A stretch of 64,000 nt of DNA. Origin: Erythroxylum novogranatense (lineage: Eukaryota > Streptophyta > Magnoliopsida > Malpighiales > Erythroxylaceae). The notes under the pieces are model-generated. The model was given only the letters and a program-made list of their open reading frames with translations, did no database searches and was not told the origin of the DNA. Positions 1 to 11,766 of the stretch are shown here, piece by piece. The stretch is taken from assembly GCA_029891385.1 (NCBI GenBank), contig CM057230.1:39093858-39157857 (forward strand), given 5' to 3'. The position numbers were made by a program, and so were the translations under genes. Each line of letters starts with the position of its first letter. Position 1 is the stretch's first letter.

Positions 1-895
1 TACCACTCCATTTTATCTCTATCTATATACCTATCCATTTACCATTTTCGTGTTCATATACACCTAATTCAGTATTTCCCCATACACCATCAGTAGAATC
101 ATCAGTCTGTCTTTTTTTTTCCTTTATGATTTTATCATACGAATTTCCAAACTCGTAGCATAATAGTCACATAATCATTTTACAAATTCTTCAGTTTATC
201 TGTACACTTTTATCTCACTCTAATAGGCACTGGGCATCATACTTTTTCAGTTCTTTTAGTTCTCAATAAACCGTTACAGTACTCTATTGAGCTTCTTTCC
301 ATCTCGCTATCATCTTCCGCTTATAATATCTACTGATCTCTAACTCGAATACAGTGAATCAAAAATATGCCCGATCGGACCATCTACATTTTACTCAATT
401 CCAATATTTCCCCTTTCATGACATATACAAATGTCAGAACTGTAATTACCTAACCATCCCGGGCTTTTTCATTTCACTTAGATCTACTATAACCAATATG
501 CTTCCCATATCTCTAATGGACCTCTCCAAGTTCTCAACATCTTTTTTTGTCACCATAATATTGTCAATTTAATTCGAAATTTTAATCGATCTAGGCCAAC
601 ACGGTCATTCATTGGCTATCACTTATAAGGGTTTCTAACCCAGTACAATTTCAATCTTCTTATCCATTTTTCCTTTATCCTTTCCTAATTAATTATCCCC
701 TTTTAGAGATTCTCACTCTAATCCAGCCTCACTCTTCTCTCACTTAATCACTTGACACTTATGCACCCGTAGGATTTATCCTCGGCGACTCGACTAGGAT
801 CGATTACCCGCAACGACGCCGACTCAAATGCATGCAACCTATGTTCCAAATCGTGCCCAGATACATTACGCATCACGGGCTCGATACCACCTAAA
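1..895 (-). other. Internal leader of minus-strand Gypsy element E
   Basis: This stretch lies inside the LTR at 896-1853 when read on the minus strand, directly after a primer-binding site. It should therefore be the untranslated leader and possibly the start of gag. I see no convincing gag, protease or polymerase reading; the short open frames here match nothing I recognise. The element continues off the left edge. Confidence 0.5.
877..889 (-). promoter_or_regulatory. Primer-binding site of Gypsy E
   Basis: The minus strand reads TGGTATCGAGCCC six bases beyond the LTR end. It matches the complement of the 3' end of initiator tRNA-Met (TGGTATCAGAGC) except that CAGAG is CGAG. The same departure occurs in three other elements of this window. 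Confidence 0.7.
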
Positions 896-1853
896 TGTAA
901 CACCCACACCGTAAGACCCGAACCCGATATCGTTGGTGATATCCGAGTCCGCGTCCCACGAGAGTGACGATTACATCGGTCGATTTAAAATTCAGTATAC
1001 TTTTTTTCTTTTTTTTTGTAGCCATTAACTCCACGTTCACACGGCAAACACAAGTAAGTAATTAAAATCCGTGTTCAATAAAAACCAGTTTCAGTTATTA
1101 CGGTCATTCAAGATAATTACAATCATCAATGCAAGAAATATTACTACCACAATGGCTCAAGAAAATACAATGCCTTGTTATATGATGATTGCGGAATACA
1201 ATTTACTATGACACTAATGCGATACCTAACCGATCCCGATCTCTAACCTTTACTCGACTACAGAGACATACTCCGTGTCAACCGGGTATTCTTCAGACTG
1301 AAAAATAGATGCAAATTTTGGGTGAGTTTTGCGAACTCGGTGAGAAACCATCATCGATGGTTCACTCAATTCATGCATGTTCAAACACTTTACCAATTAT
1401 CACATACGATCACGATTTACAAAAGTAATACCAAATAATACGCATAATCACATTTCACAAATGTAAGGCGAATCGCCTATCATACAATCCACGATTAATC
1501 ATACCATATATGCAATGCACATGAGACCCTTTCCATTTTCATTATGTTATTGGACTGCATATGCTTTCGCTTGTCGATAGCGGGCACATTGCGTTGAGCC
1601 AGTGGCTCTGAAACATTGGGCTTGAAGCCCTGATACATTGAGCCTCCAAACTCAATTATCCCATTAATTCCAATAAAATTGCTTTAGGCCCAATTACCGG
1701 GAATGTCATGAATGCATTTACTGTAATTCCATGTACACAATTGATACTGTGTATCAATCCTATTATGCATGAACAGTTCTAAATATTCCCTATTAGTCCC
1801 ATCCTATGCCAAGTTTACTATTTTACCCATCCAGGAGGGGGTGGGATGTTACA
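896..1853 (-). repeat. 5' LTR of Gypsy E (shortened member of the LTR A/B/C family)
   Basis: Read on the minus strand it starts TGTAACATCCC (at 1853) and ends GGGTGTTACA (at 896), the ends shared with the 2.6-2.8 kb LTRs at 43394-51610. It also shares the conserved motif around AACCATCATCGATGGTT (about 1318-1372). At 958 bp it is about a third of the length of its relatives, so it carries a large internal deletion or belongs to a short subfamily. Gypsy F coding sequence starts immediately at 1854, so E inserted into F. Confidence 0.75.
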
Positions 1854-2163
1854 GTTAGCTTTTCAAACTTGATGTTGTTTGTGTTCCTCAATGTTCTCTA
1901 AGAGAAGTTATCTTGAGAGAAGTCCATGGTGGAGGCCTAGCTGGTCACTTTGGAAGAGATAAGACTTATGAATTGGCTAGTAGAAATTTCTATTGGCCTA
2001 AGATGTGGAAAAATGTTACTAAGCTTGTGGAGGGTTGCAACACTTGCAAACAATCCAAGATGACAATTAGAGCTCATGGACCATACATGCCATTTCCCAT
2101 TCCAAATTCTCCTTAGGAAGATGTAAGTATTGACTTCATTGTTGGCTTGCCAAGAATTAGGAG
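1854..2163 (+). pseudogene. Gypsy F integrase, zinc-binding domain and start of catalytic core (broken)
   Basis: The reading contains the integrase H2C2 zinc-binding domain: HGGGLAGHFGRDKT, then FYWPKM, then CNTCKQSK. The PIPNSP linker and the start of the catalytic core (DFIVGLPR) follow. The protein would insert retrotransposon cDNA into the host genome. A stop at 2114-2116 replaces the tryptophan usual at this point. The left side is cut by the LTR of Gypsy E at 1853 and the right side by the hAT transposon at 2164. The rest of the integrase resumes at 6286 in the same orientation. This is a clear Ty3/Gypsy remnant; I cannot place the lineage securely. Confidence 0.85.
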
Positions 2164-2194
2164 AGGGGTGTTCAAAAAAATCCGCGAATCTGTG

Positions 2195-2420
2195 AACCGG
2201 ACCTGAACCGCATGAACCGAACCTATAAATAAGGTTATCCGAACTTGAGTTCAAGTTTGGTTCGAACCGAACCTAAAAAATCAGGTTCATGGTTCAGGTT
2301 CAAGTTTTTAACTTGCGGTTCTAGGTTAACCGAACATAACCTGAACCTATAGTAGGTTAACCGAACTGAACCTGATTTATAGGTTTAGGTTTAAATCTGA
2401 ACCTGAAACACCCAAAAAAC
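2195..2420. repeat. Left subterminal repeat array of the hAT element
   Basis: The words GAACCGAACC, GGTTCAGGTTC and GGTTAACCGAAC recur in both orientations. Such subterminal arrays are the usual transposase binding sites in hAT elements (established for Ac). The right end has the matching array at 6110-6245. Confidence 0.7.
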
Positions 2421-3658
2421 CTATCATATATTTAGATATAATTTAGATATCATTTATAGAAATATTTTATTATTAACATTTTATTTGATAATTTATTTTT
2501 AAAAATAATAAATTGAGTTGTGTCTTTAAATCTATTATGTATATACATAAAATAAATAAAAATCTTTTCTTATTGCTTATAATTTTACTATCACATCGTA
2601 TAATAAAAATATATTATGTATATAGCATGATATCCAATTAATCTTTTATCAAATTATCAAGAAGTTGAAAGGTTTTTTTATCCATGAAAACAAAGAAAAG
2701 GTTTTTCCCTACCATAAATGAACCTTTTCGAAACCCTTAGCTCTGCACATTGCTGTCTAAAGCTACCTATCTCATAGTTCATACTGTCATACAGCCATTG
2801 CCCGTCAGCCGTGGTTCTGCTAGATAGTCTCTCGGGTGATCACTGTTAAAGGTAAGTGGAAATAACATTACTTTGAGGATGTATTAGTATTACCGAATAC
2901 CGATTTACTGTAGCTGTGTAAATAAGAAACAAAACCATAAGAAATGAGTTACCATAGCAATTGACGACACGTGAACATGATGAACTGAGACCGTGAGATG
3001 TTATGCAGATTGAAGAGTAGACAGTAGACATGTTCATGGCTCCAGCCTCCATGCATATATAATATGTTTAGATGTCTTTTCATCTTAAAGTTGTGAGACG
3101 TGGCAGTAGGGAAGACTCTTTTTAATCATATTATATATGCATAACATACAAAGCTTTAGTATCTTACATAGCACTAGGGAGTTCTACGTGAATTAGATAG
3201 CTTACATAGCTTAACATTATTAAGGAGCTTGTCAGTGTAAAATATGCGCTCAAAGTGAATTAGATGCTTATTTGCAAGCTTTGTGATCATTGCTATTTCT
3301 TGCAAGCTTTGTATGTTATAAGACATAAGAGTCAGGTGTTCTACTTATGTTGGTAAATCTTTACCACCTAATTGATTATTTAAATATATCTAAAGTTTTA
3401 AACGTTATTAGAAAGTAATAGAATAAAAGGGTCATTAAAAAAATTACAAAATTTGTGTAAAACTTCAATCTAAAGCAAACTTTAGTTTTTGATTAAAAAG
3501 GTTTATACTTTGTAGAACCTTTTCTTTTCAATATCACAATTTTTTTTCATGAAATTTACAACTACAAAAGCTTTAATTTTCTTTATTTTTTTGATCAGAT
3601 GTCAACCTCCATGGACTGCACTAGCAATGCACTATTATTGACTCACGGAACGTAACTA
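2421..3658 (+). other. Non-coding 5' region of the hAT element
   Basis: This is AT-rich sequence between the left subterminal array and the transposase start. I see no gene in it. It would contain the transposase promoter and leader, but I cannot point to a firm TATA box. Confidence 0.5.
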
Positions 3659-5793
3659 ATGGAGATACTTCTCACTTCTCAGAGCGTTGATGGTGTTGGC
3701 TTGGATTCTATAACAACTTTTGGTAATACCCAAACACCTGATTCTAATGCATCAAATCTCCCTAAGCTTACTACCACCTCTTCAAACAAGAAACGATCTT
3801 GGGTTTGGGAACACTATATCATGTCAGGTGAAGCTAACGATAGGGTTGGTGTATGTCAATACTGTAAAAAATCTATTGCTTGTAAAAAGAATAATGGTAC
3901 TAGCAGCTTAATCAATCACTTGAATAGATGTGTTAAGTATCCATATAACAAGCACAAGGAACCCAAAAGTGGACAAAAAACTATAAAAGGAGCAATAGCA
4001 GAAAAAGGTGAAAATGAAGATGGCACATCACGTAGAATGATAACATGGATGTTTGATCAAGAAAGATGTAGGAAGGCACTTGCTAGAATGATTATTGTTG
4101 ATGAGTTACCTTTTCTTCATGTAGAGCAAGAGGGTTTTTGTGATTTTTGTGCACATATCCAACCAAAATTTAAAGTTCCTTCTTGCACTACAGTGACTAG
4201 AGATTGTTATGCACTTTACTTAGAAGAGAGAAAGAAGATGAAGGATTTTTTTAAAGAAATTGCCTTCCAGGGTTTGTCTTACTACAGACACTTGGACATT
4301 ATGTCAAAATCTCAGTTATATGTGTCTCACGGCACATTTTATTGATGACGATTGGAAATTATGCAAAAGAATTATAAACTTTTGCCCAATTTCTGGTCAT
4401 TCAGGTGATACAATTGGTAAGGCTGTTGAGACTTGTTTGGTTAGTTGGGAAATTGAAAAAATATTCACTATAACGGTGGATAATGCAAGTTCAAATGATG
4501 TAGCTATTCAATACTTGAGAAAAAGAATTAATAGTTGGAATGGTGGTGTATTGAAAGGTGAGTTCATACAAATGAGATGTGTTGCACACATCTTAGGTTT
4601 AATTGTGAAAGAGGGGCTGTTAGAATTGGGTGATTCAATCATTAGGATTCGCAATGCAGTGAAATATGTTCGGTCTTCTCCTGCTAGAATGGAAAAGTTC
4701 AAGTCTTGTATAGAAAAAGAGAAAAATAGACAGCAAGAGTATTGTTTGTGTAGATGTTGAAACAATATGGAATTCTACTTATTTAATGTTAGAGTCAGCT
4801 TTGAAATTTCAGAAAGCATTTGATTTATTGGAGAGTCAAGATTCTAATTATGTTGAAGACCTTTCTGAAAAGAAGAATAGCATAGGTGAGAATAAAAATA
4901 ATAAAGGTGTTCCTAGTGAAAGTGATTGGGAGTACGCACACAATTTGCTGCCTTTTCTTTCTATCTTTTATGATGCTACTTTAAAATTGTCTGGCTCTCA
5001 TTATGTAACTGCTAATGAGTACATGAAAGAAATTTTTGGCATTGGGATGGTTATTTCAAAGAGATGTGGACTTGGTGATTTTAGTGCAAGAAATATGGCT
5101 TTGAGGATGAAGAAGAAGCATGATAAGTATTGGGGAGATGTTAATATCAACTGCATGTTGTTTATTGCTGTCGTTCTTGATCCACGTTACAAATTGAATT
5201 ATGTGAACTTTGTGATTGTTAAAGCATATGATGATGTCAAATTTGAGCAGTTGTGTGAGAAAGTAAAAATTACTTTAGATTTGATGTTTGATTTCTACCG
5301 ATCCTCCATGTCTTTTCCTGTTGCACAATCAAGCGTCCAATGTCAAGCTTCAAGTGATATGGAAGTTGATAACGTCAAGGATGTTGCAACATTTTTAGAT
5401 AATATTTTTGAAGAGCAGGAGGCTAGTCAAGCAAGTGGGGAAACCAAAAGTGAGCTAGATAAATATTTAGCTGAAGATTGTGAACCCAAAGATAAGACTT
5501 TCAATATCTTGAGTTGGTGGAAATTAAATTCTGCTAAGTATCCAGTGCTTGCTTCAATGGCTTGAGATGTTTTACCTATGCCTGTATCTACTGTTGCATC
5601 TGAGTCAGCTTTTAGTACAGGAGATCGAGTTCTTGATTCATTTCGTAGCTCTCTTTCTCCAAAGATGGTTGAGGCTCTTGTTTGTGGACAAGATTGGATG
5701 AGAAAATCACAAGGTTCTCTTTACGTGGAAGAGAGACTTGAAGAACTTGAGGAAATTGAATTAGCTAATATAATTTACTTTATCTTGTTTTAA
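3659..5793 (+). pseudogene. hAT transposase (Ac / RICESLEEPER-like) with two frameshifts and one stop
   Basis: The N-terminal frame (3659-4345) holds a BED zinc finger: SWVWEHYI, then CQYC at residues 66-69, then H87 and C91. The catalytic region follows in a second frame (about 4260-4760) with LTTDTWT, FTITVDNASSND and MRCVAHILGL. A third frame (4786-5565) carries the insertion-domain region and LDPRYKLNYV. The C-terminal hAT dimerisation domain begins after a stop at 5563-5565 and has PVSTVASESAFSTG and RSSLSP (5578-5793). The frame changes at about 4258-4345 and 4740-4790. The stop stands where this family usually has an arginine codon, a CGA-to-TGA type change. The start at 3659 precedes the BED finger by about 45 residues, a usual leader length. 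The product would cut and paste the element but is probably not functional as read. Confidence 0.9.
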
Positions 5794-6109
5794 TATACAA
5801 ATAAATAAAAAAATCAATTAAAAAAGAAATAACTAGTCTAACTCTTTTTATTCTTTATTTTCTATAGATGTGGCTTTAAGTATAGCAGTGGATCATCCTG
5901 CCATCCTATTCGAAGAATAATTGTTTAATAATTTATCTCTTTTTTTCTAGTGTGGATCTTTTATAAAACATTATTTGACTTATTTTTACTTTTCTTGGGT
6001 TTAACATAGTGGATTAATCTTTGATGGATTTTATATGCATACTTTTATGAATAATTTGTATCTGTTTTTACCAAAAAAAATTATAATTTTTTGTCATATA
6101 TATTGATAT
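5794..6109 (+). other. Non-coding 3' region of the hAT element
   Basis: AT-rich sequence between the transposase stop and the right subterminal array. Nothing recognisable is seen. Confidence 0.5.
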
Positions 6110-6245
6110 GAATAGGTTCTAGTTACCTTGAGAACCGAACCTGAAAATAGGTTAACCGATCCTATAAGTTTTTTAGGTTCAAGTTCAGGTTCAGGTTCAG
6201 GTTCGTGAAATTATCGAACCTGACATTTTGGTTCAGGTTTAGGTT
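6110..6245. repeat. Right subterminal repeat array of the hAT element
   Basis: It contains a run of TTCAGGTTCAGGTTCAGG and related AACCGAACCTGAA words, matching the left array. It lies 30-165 bp inside the right terminal inverted repeat. Confidence 0.7.
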
Positions 6246-6285
6246 AGTTATGAATGGGTCAGGTTTCCCTACCATGAACACCCCT

Positions 6286-6725
6286 AGGAGAAACTATGAT
6301 TCTATAATGGTTGTAGTGGATAGATTCTCAAAGATGGCTCATTTTATTGCTTGTAACAAGACTAATGATGCATCTCATGTGGTGAATTTGTATTTTAAAA
6401 ATGTTGTAAAACTCCACAGAATTCCTAGGAGTATTGTTAGTGATAGGGATGTAAAAAAATTTAGCCATTTTTGGAGACATTTGTGGGCTAGATTTTGTGG
6501 AATTCAAAGAGGGTGATCTTGTTTGGGTACACTTCAGGAAGGAAAGGTTTCCTATAAAAAGGAAGAACAAGCTCATGCCAAGAGCGGAGGGTCCATTTAA
6601 AATTCTCAAAAAGTGAATCAAAATGCATATAAGGTAGAATTGCCAAACACTTACAACATTTCAAATACTTTCAATGTTTGCGATTTAACCAAGTATGTGG
6701 AAGACACAATGCAATCCAACCAAGC
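6286..6725 (+). pseudogene. Gypsy F integrase, catalytic core and C-terminal part (broken)
   Basis: The integrase resumes after the hAT element. It reads [15 protein letters not shown], then [16 protein letters not shown] around the second catalytic aspartate. At about 6490 the reading jumps from the core directly to the C-terminal domain ([34 protein letters not shown]), so the third catalytic residue and about 100 residues of the core are deleted. A frameshift at about 6515 and a stop near 6615 follow. The end of the domain (NTFNVCDLTKYVED) is at about 6665-6705. It is the same gene as the fragment at 1854-2163. Confidence 0.85.
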
Positions 6726-7400
6726 CTAAGTTTAAGACCAAGAAGAAGCCTTTAAAGGAGAGGAGAATGATGGAGGTCCATCAACCCAAGCATTAGAAGA
6801 TGTCATTAATATGGGCTTTAATATGGGCTTCAAACCAATAAGTAGTGATGAAGATGGCATGGTCGAAGAAGAAGAACTTGAAGAAGAGCCCAATCTTATT
6901 TTGAAACTGCAAATCTTGTTGAAGCCCTTTGGAGTTTGCCAGCCCTTGATTTATGAAGCCCAAAACCAACCATTTGAAGGAGTTATTTCAGCCAACAAAG
7001 GGAGTCTTTGCTGTGCACTTTGGCATGGTTTTGCAGCCCAAAAAGCATCTTAAACCCAGCCAAAGTGATGAGAAGAATAAGAGCCTTTAATTCTAAATTT
7101 ACTTTCCTTTTATGCATTGATTTATTTTCCTTTAAGAGACCTTTTATTTGTAGCCTTTATGATAGTAGTTACGAAGGTTTTATTTCCTTATTTATGATCT
7201 TTAATGGTAGTATTATGGGCTGATGAGAAACTAAACTTGTGGTTATCTATCAAGACCTTTAGTTTGCCTTACAATTCCTTATATATACAAAGTTTAGCCT
7301 TAACAGGTGTATTTGTCACATCCTTAAGCAATATACCTATAACCACTACCTTCTTATGGATAAAATATCTTAGTTCAATTTTGTTAATTTTTTACTTCTA
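6726..7400 (+). other. Gypsy F pol tail and possible 3' LTR remnant
   Basis: An acidic frame (6811-7053, with EEEELEEE) follows the integrase domain and may be the pol C-terminal extension. After it, 7060-7400 is T-rich with a TATA-like CCTTATATATACAAAG at about 7270, as in a retrotransposon promoter. I cannot pair it with a second LTR, so the LTR assignment is a guess. Confidence 0.35.
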
Positions 7401-9800
7401 AATGATGTTAAATCTCCCTCCGGAAGTAGCATACAACCAATAAATTTATTTGATACATCATTATGAACTTTAAAGGGAAATTCAAAGTCTGACGGTCTTC
7501 CAAATTAGTTTTGAAGTAATAAGCTACTTTAGTTTCTCAAAAACATGTACATAATGGTCTAACCAACACCAAGCTTTTTTAATACTTTTTTTAGTAAATC
7601 AGTGATAGGGCAAACCTTCCTAGAACAAATTTGGATGAATGGCTAATAATAATTCACAGATCCTAAGAAAGGCTACAATTTTGACACCTTGGTGGGGTTC
7701 TCCACTCTTAATGTTATGTACCTTTTAAGGATTTATCCAAACTTGACTTTTACTTGTCAAATACCCTCTAAACTTAATAACTAACTTCGTAAGCTCATAC
7801 TTCTCTTTCTTAACATATAGATTGTTCTTTTACAAGCATTCTAACATCTATTATAATTGGACTAACACGTTTGTCTATAGAGTTTTTATAAACCATAATA
7901 TCATTAAGATATACCACCACAAAGTCATCTAGAAACTTGTATAGAACATCATTAATTAAATTATATGATGCGATAGGGGCATTGTTCAAGCCAAAAGGTA
8001 TGATTATAGTTCGTAAGACCAAGATAGACATATGGTTTTTGACTCATCTCCCTATATAATTTTAACTAACTAATAACTTGATCAATGATCTAGTTTTAAG
8101 AAGATTGAAGCCATATCAAATATTTCCTTTAAAATAAAATATGATACTTATTCTTTAAAATAGAATATGATACTTATTCTTGATGGTTACCTTATTTAAT
8201 GTTTGATAATTGATATACACTTGTAATAAGTCATCCTCCTTCTTTTAAAAAAAAGGAAGAGCACCATAAAGAACTTTTGAGGATTGCATATACCCTGCTT
8301 TTTTCAATTCAACTAATTATTTTTCAAGTCCTTTAATTCCAATCGAGACATTTGATATGAGGTATGTGCAGGAGGAACAAAACCTAGTCTGAACTTAATT
8401 TAACAACTAATTACCCAACTTTGTGATAGTTCCTTAACAAATTTTATCAACATCATATCTTAGTAGGATTCTATAAAAGAAGCAATCTCATCTAATATTT
8501 TTAGGATTGCATTTTCCTTTTTATCAACTATAGCATTAAGGTATGCATTCTCTCCATGTACTAAACCCTTTTCCACCACTATTTTTAAAATAAAATGATA
8601 TTTGAAAGTAATATTGAATTCTTTTATTACAGGATTGAAATGTCTAATAAAATAAAGAACTTATTCCTCCATAAACATGATTCCATACAAATGTGAATAT
8701 ATTTTATTACCTTATGCTAATAGAGGAAGTTTATACCAAGGATGACATTGAAATCATCCAATAAAATGACCATCATGTTATCTTGCTAGCCCAACCTTTA
8801 ATATTCACAACTACATTGTAAGCCATTATGTCGATATTCTTCACTTTTTCATTCACTATTTTCAATCAATTTATGCTCTTTTTCACCTTTAATTTGAAAT
8901 CAGCAACCAACTTCTCTATAATGATTATGTATGTGGCACTAATATCGACCATCACAACAATATCTACACCATTAATTTAGACTATTAGGTGTAACTAAAA
9001 GACATGAATAATGTTTACCTCATTTGAAAGATTGTTAAACAATTGGAATGGATTAAACAATTTTATGACTTCACCTTTTCTTTCATGTTCTACCACCGTA
9101 GCATTAGTTATCTCTTGCATGTGCAAAGTTAGGTTCATTACAAATAAAATAACCAATATTCATTCTTATACCCACTACATGAAGTCCTATTTCCATTCAT
9201 CTTGCTTTTTTCTTTATCACTTTACATTTGTTTTCACTTATATTTAAGCTTAATATTGCCATTTTATAATTGTCATTGAACTTAAACTGATTTGAGGTAC
9301 CTATTACTTCTTTATATTTATTAGGATGCAAGTCAACTAACTAATTAACAATTGCAATTGCATTTAATAAATCTTATACACCTTTCTGAGGGAATTCAAT
9401 TTGTATCCAAGTTTGCAATTTAGATTAAAACTTGAATAACTTATCTTCTTTGGACATTTTACAAATATCTAGCATTAATAATCTAAGTTTTTTTTACATA
9501 ATTACATAAAATCTCCTTTATATTGATTCACGATCAATCTACGATATATTGCAAAAATTAACTTGTTCTTTTGTGCAAACCAACACTACCCATATATCAG
9601 CTCACTACATTTAAATCATTGTCCATTTAAGTTCTCCACCAAAATTTTACCTCTTCCAGACATGCCAATTATCATGATTATTAACTTAAGGAACTTTTTG
9701 AAACATCAAATTATTACTACACACTTCAAAAGATGTTCTTTGATTTCTTAATATCAAAAACTCTATCAAAATGTTTGGAACCAGAGACTTTCAAATAAAA
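7400..9800 (-). pseudogene. Gypsy G remnant: gag, protease and reverse transcriptase (heavily decayed)
   Basis: Read on the minus strand, domains appear in the Gypsy order from right to left. Gag is at about 9270-9490 (MLDICKMSKEDKLFKF, then an IQIEFPQKGV-type stretch). A weak zinc-knuckle trace (YFICNEPNFAHARD) is at about 9105-9160. A protease-like active site with a changed triad (VMVDISATYI) is at about 8915-8965. Reverse transcriptase runs from about 8420 to 7810 (QVYINYQTLNKVTIKNKY; IIPFGLNNAP; YLNDIMVY in place of the usual F/YxDD motif). A connection-domain trace lies at 7640-7800. Stops and frameshifts are frequent, so it is an old dead copy. Its gag is close to that of the TR-GAG array at 10697-16202, so it may be a decayed autonomous relative. 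Confidence 0.75.
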
Positions 9801-10261
9801 CAAGTTTCTACCACCATTTTGAACAACAATTTTATACAATACATACTGTGATCATGAACTCTTGTTTTAGTATAGATTTTACGTTGTTAAACATTTATCG
9901 AAACCTTTAATATTTCATGTTGTTTGGCTTTTGGTCAACATTCAACCGTTAGCTAACATTGTCTTGTACACAATGTTTTATCAATTTTATGGTACACAAT
10001 GGAGCATGTATAAGTTTTTTTTATGTGAAAGTTTGAAGCTTTCTAGGTTGTGGTTAGATAGACGATTATTTGGTTTGTTTGAATAAACGATGTGAAGACT
10101 CATAGCGCAACTAGCGATGAGAAAACTCGATCTTTGCAGGGGCATAAGGTAATATCAGATTATGGTCACCATCAGGTATTTATATATATACTGCCAGTTT
10201 TTTACACTTTTAACTTGCATCACTATTATCCTGTCACATCTACATGTGAGTTTACTAGAAA
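9801..10261. other. No gene seen
   Basis: AT-rich sequence with short open frames that resemble nothing I know. It may be the flank of Gypsy G or the 5' part of the SINE-like unit that follows. I could not find a convincing Pol III A/B box pair. Confidence 0.4.
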
Positions 10262-10360
10262 CAACCTCTTTACTATATAGGGGTAAAGCTGCGTACTATC
10301 AAACCCCCCCAGACCCTGTTTCACTACGGAAATTCGGGGTATGATGATGATGATGACATC
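10262..10360 (+). mobile_element. SINE-like 3' end
   Basis: GGGGTAAAGCTGCGTAC followed by a C-rich CCCCCCCAGACCC stretch resembles the conserved 3' region of Au-type plant SINEs (GGTAAGGCTGCGTAC, then GACCC). It ends in a simple GATGATGATGATGA tail, as many SINEs do. The head of a complete SINE was not recognised, so this is a truncated copy at best. Confidence 0.5.
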
Positions 10361-10696
10361 TTCTAGCATTCCAACTCTCCTATTTGTCTCACTAAAAATG
10401 TATCCAAAATTTTAGGTACTATTAATAGCTTCTCTAATGTAATCAACATCTACATGATTGGCATGGCATCATCTTCCAATATGTAACGCAAACCAAGCTC
10501 AAAAGTGTGAAGTTATTTTTTAGTATAAAATCTCTTTATCATTTTTCCAACATAAATTGTGAAGTTTTTTTTGTGGACGTTTATTAATATTGTTTTCACC
10601 ATGGTTGGAAAATCTATCTTCCAAATATTAGGGCAGAGCGTTAATTTTTAGTGTGTGTTATCCCTTGTTATACTCAGTGTAAGCACAGTGGATAAT
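10361..10696. other. No gene seen
   Basis: Spacer between the SINE-like piece and the TR-GAG array. It ends in ATAAT (10692-10696), the probable target duplication of the array. Confidence 0.4.
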
Positions 10697-11766
10697 TGTT
10701 AGACCTTAAGTCCTAATTACATAATCATGCAGGCATTAACGAGCCTTAACTAATGTTTTACAATAGGGACAACAAAACAAGGAAAAAACTTACAAATAGG
10801 CAAGGAAACTAGGCATTATTGATAAAAGCCCTTAAGTAAGTGGTCATTGGTATGCATTGGTACACATTGCAGTAATCTTCGATGAAATGCAATATTCAAA
10901 TGTGAGATCAAAAGATAGCTTGAGACGAACCTTAGGTTGAAGGTTGTCTAGATCACATGTATGAGGACATATGTGAAAGCTCTAAAGACCTAATATGTGC
11001 TCAAGTAGATGAACCATGACTAATGGACTTGACATAGGTAAGCATTGGACCAGACTAGTATGTTATGAAAGGCTTTGGGCATTGATGACTCATTATCAAT
11101 AGATAGAGATCAAGGGAATATATTGGTTAATGTGGTTAATAAGATCACAGTAGATATACATCAGCTCTAAAAGATAAAGATCATATGAGAGGGTCATTTG
11201 AAGATAGTGGAGTTCTTTAGGATATAGATGTAAATTTTCTAATTAAATGCAATTTCTTATCTTATTCGTTGGGATGTAGCTAAATCTTATAAGGTCCTAT
11301 TTAGATACGAGTGTCATCTAATTGGATAGTATGATGTAATTTGATGAGGATAGGGATGATCTAGTTAGTTCGATTTAATTAGGATTCAAAATTTTAAAGT
11401 TAGGAAAGCCTATAAATAGCTTATTTAAGTCTTTCTTCTCGGAACACGGATAAATGGGAGGGGAACACATTGAGAGAGAACATTCCTTTATATACTTTTG
11501 GGGAAGTAATAAAGATTGGTTTCTACTGTATCTCTTATATATTTATTATTGCCTATGATTATTTAATACTTTTGTAGAATTCTTACTCCAGTTTGAGAGT
11601 TAAACACTTTAAATATTGTGAGGAGTTTGATAACAAAGTTTTATTGTTCAACAATCACATAGGAAGGCTGAGTGTCGCTTAAGCAGAGCTAAGTAAGATT
11701 GTAGTGTAAAAGAGTAGGTGTGACTTCAGTGTAAGTTTGGTGTCCAGGAAAACTTTTATAAGAACA
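10697..11766 (+). repeat. TR-GAG LTR, copy 1
   Basis: It begins TGTTAGACCTTAAG and ends TTTTATAAGAACA. It is followed by GGTATTTGAGTC, a degenerate tRNA-Met primer-binding site. It shares ATTGGTACACATTG, GATAGCTTGAGA and AAGCATTGGACCAGA type blocks with the other two copies. Confidence 0.8.

Larger units (their letters stand above)
2164..6285 (+). mobile_element. hAT-superfamily DNA transposon, near complete
   Basis: The element is 4.1 kb with perfect 11-bp terminal inverted repeats, AGGGGTGTTCA at 2164-2174 and TGAACACCCCT at 6275-6285. The direct repeat TAGGAGA sits at both edges (2158-2164 and 6285-6291), overlapping the ends by one base; hAT elements normally make 8-bp duplications, so one base may have changed. 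It carries a BED-finger hAT transposase and subterminal arrays of AACCTGAACC-like words. It lies inside the integrase of Gypsy F, and the integrase reading continues beyond it. Only a few lesions break the transposase, so the element is relatively recent. Confidence 0.9.
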
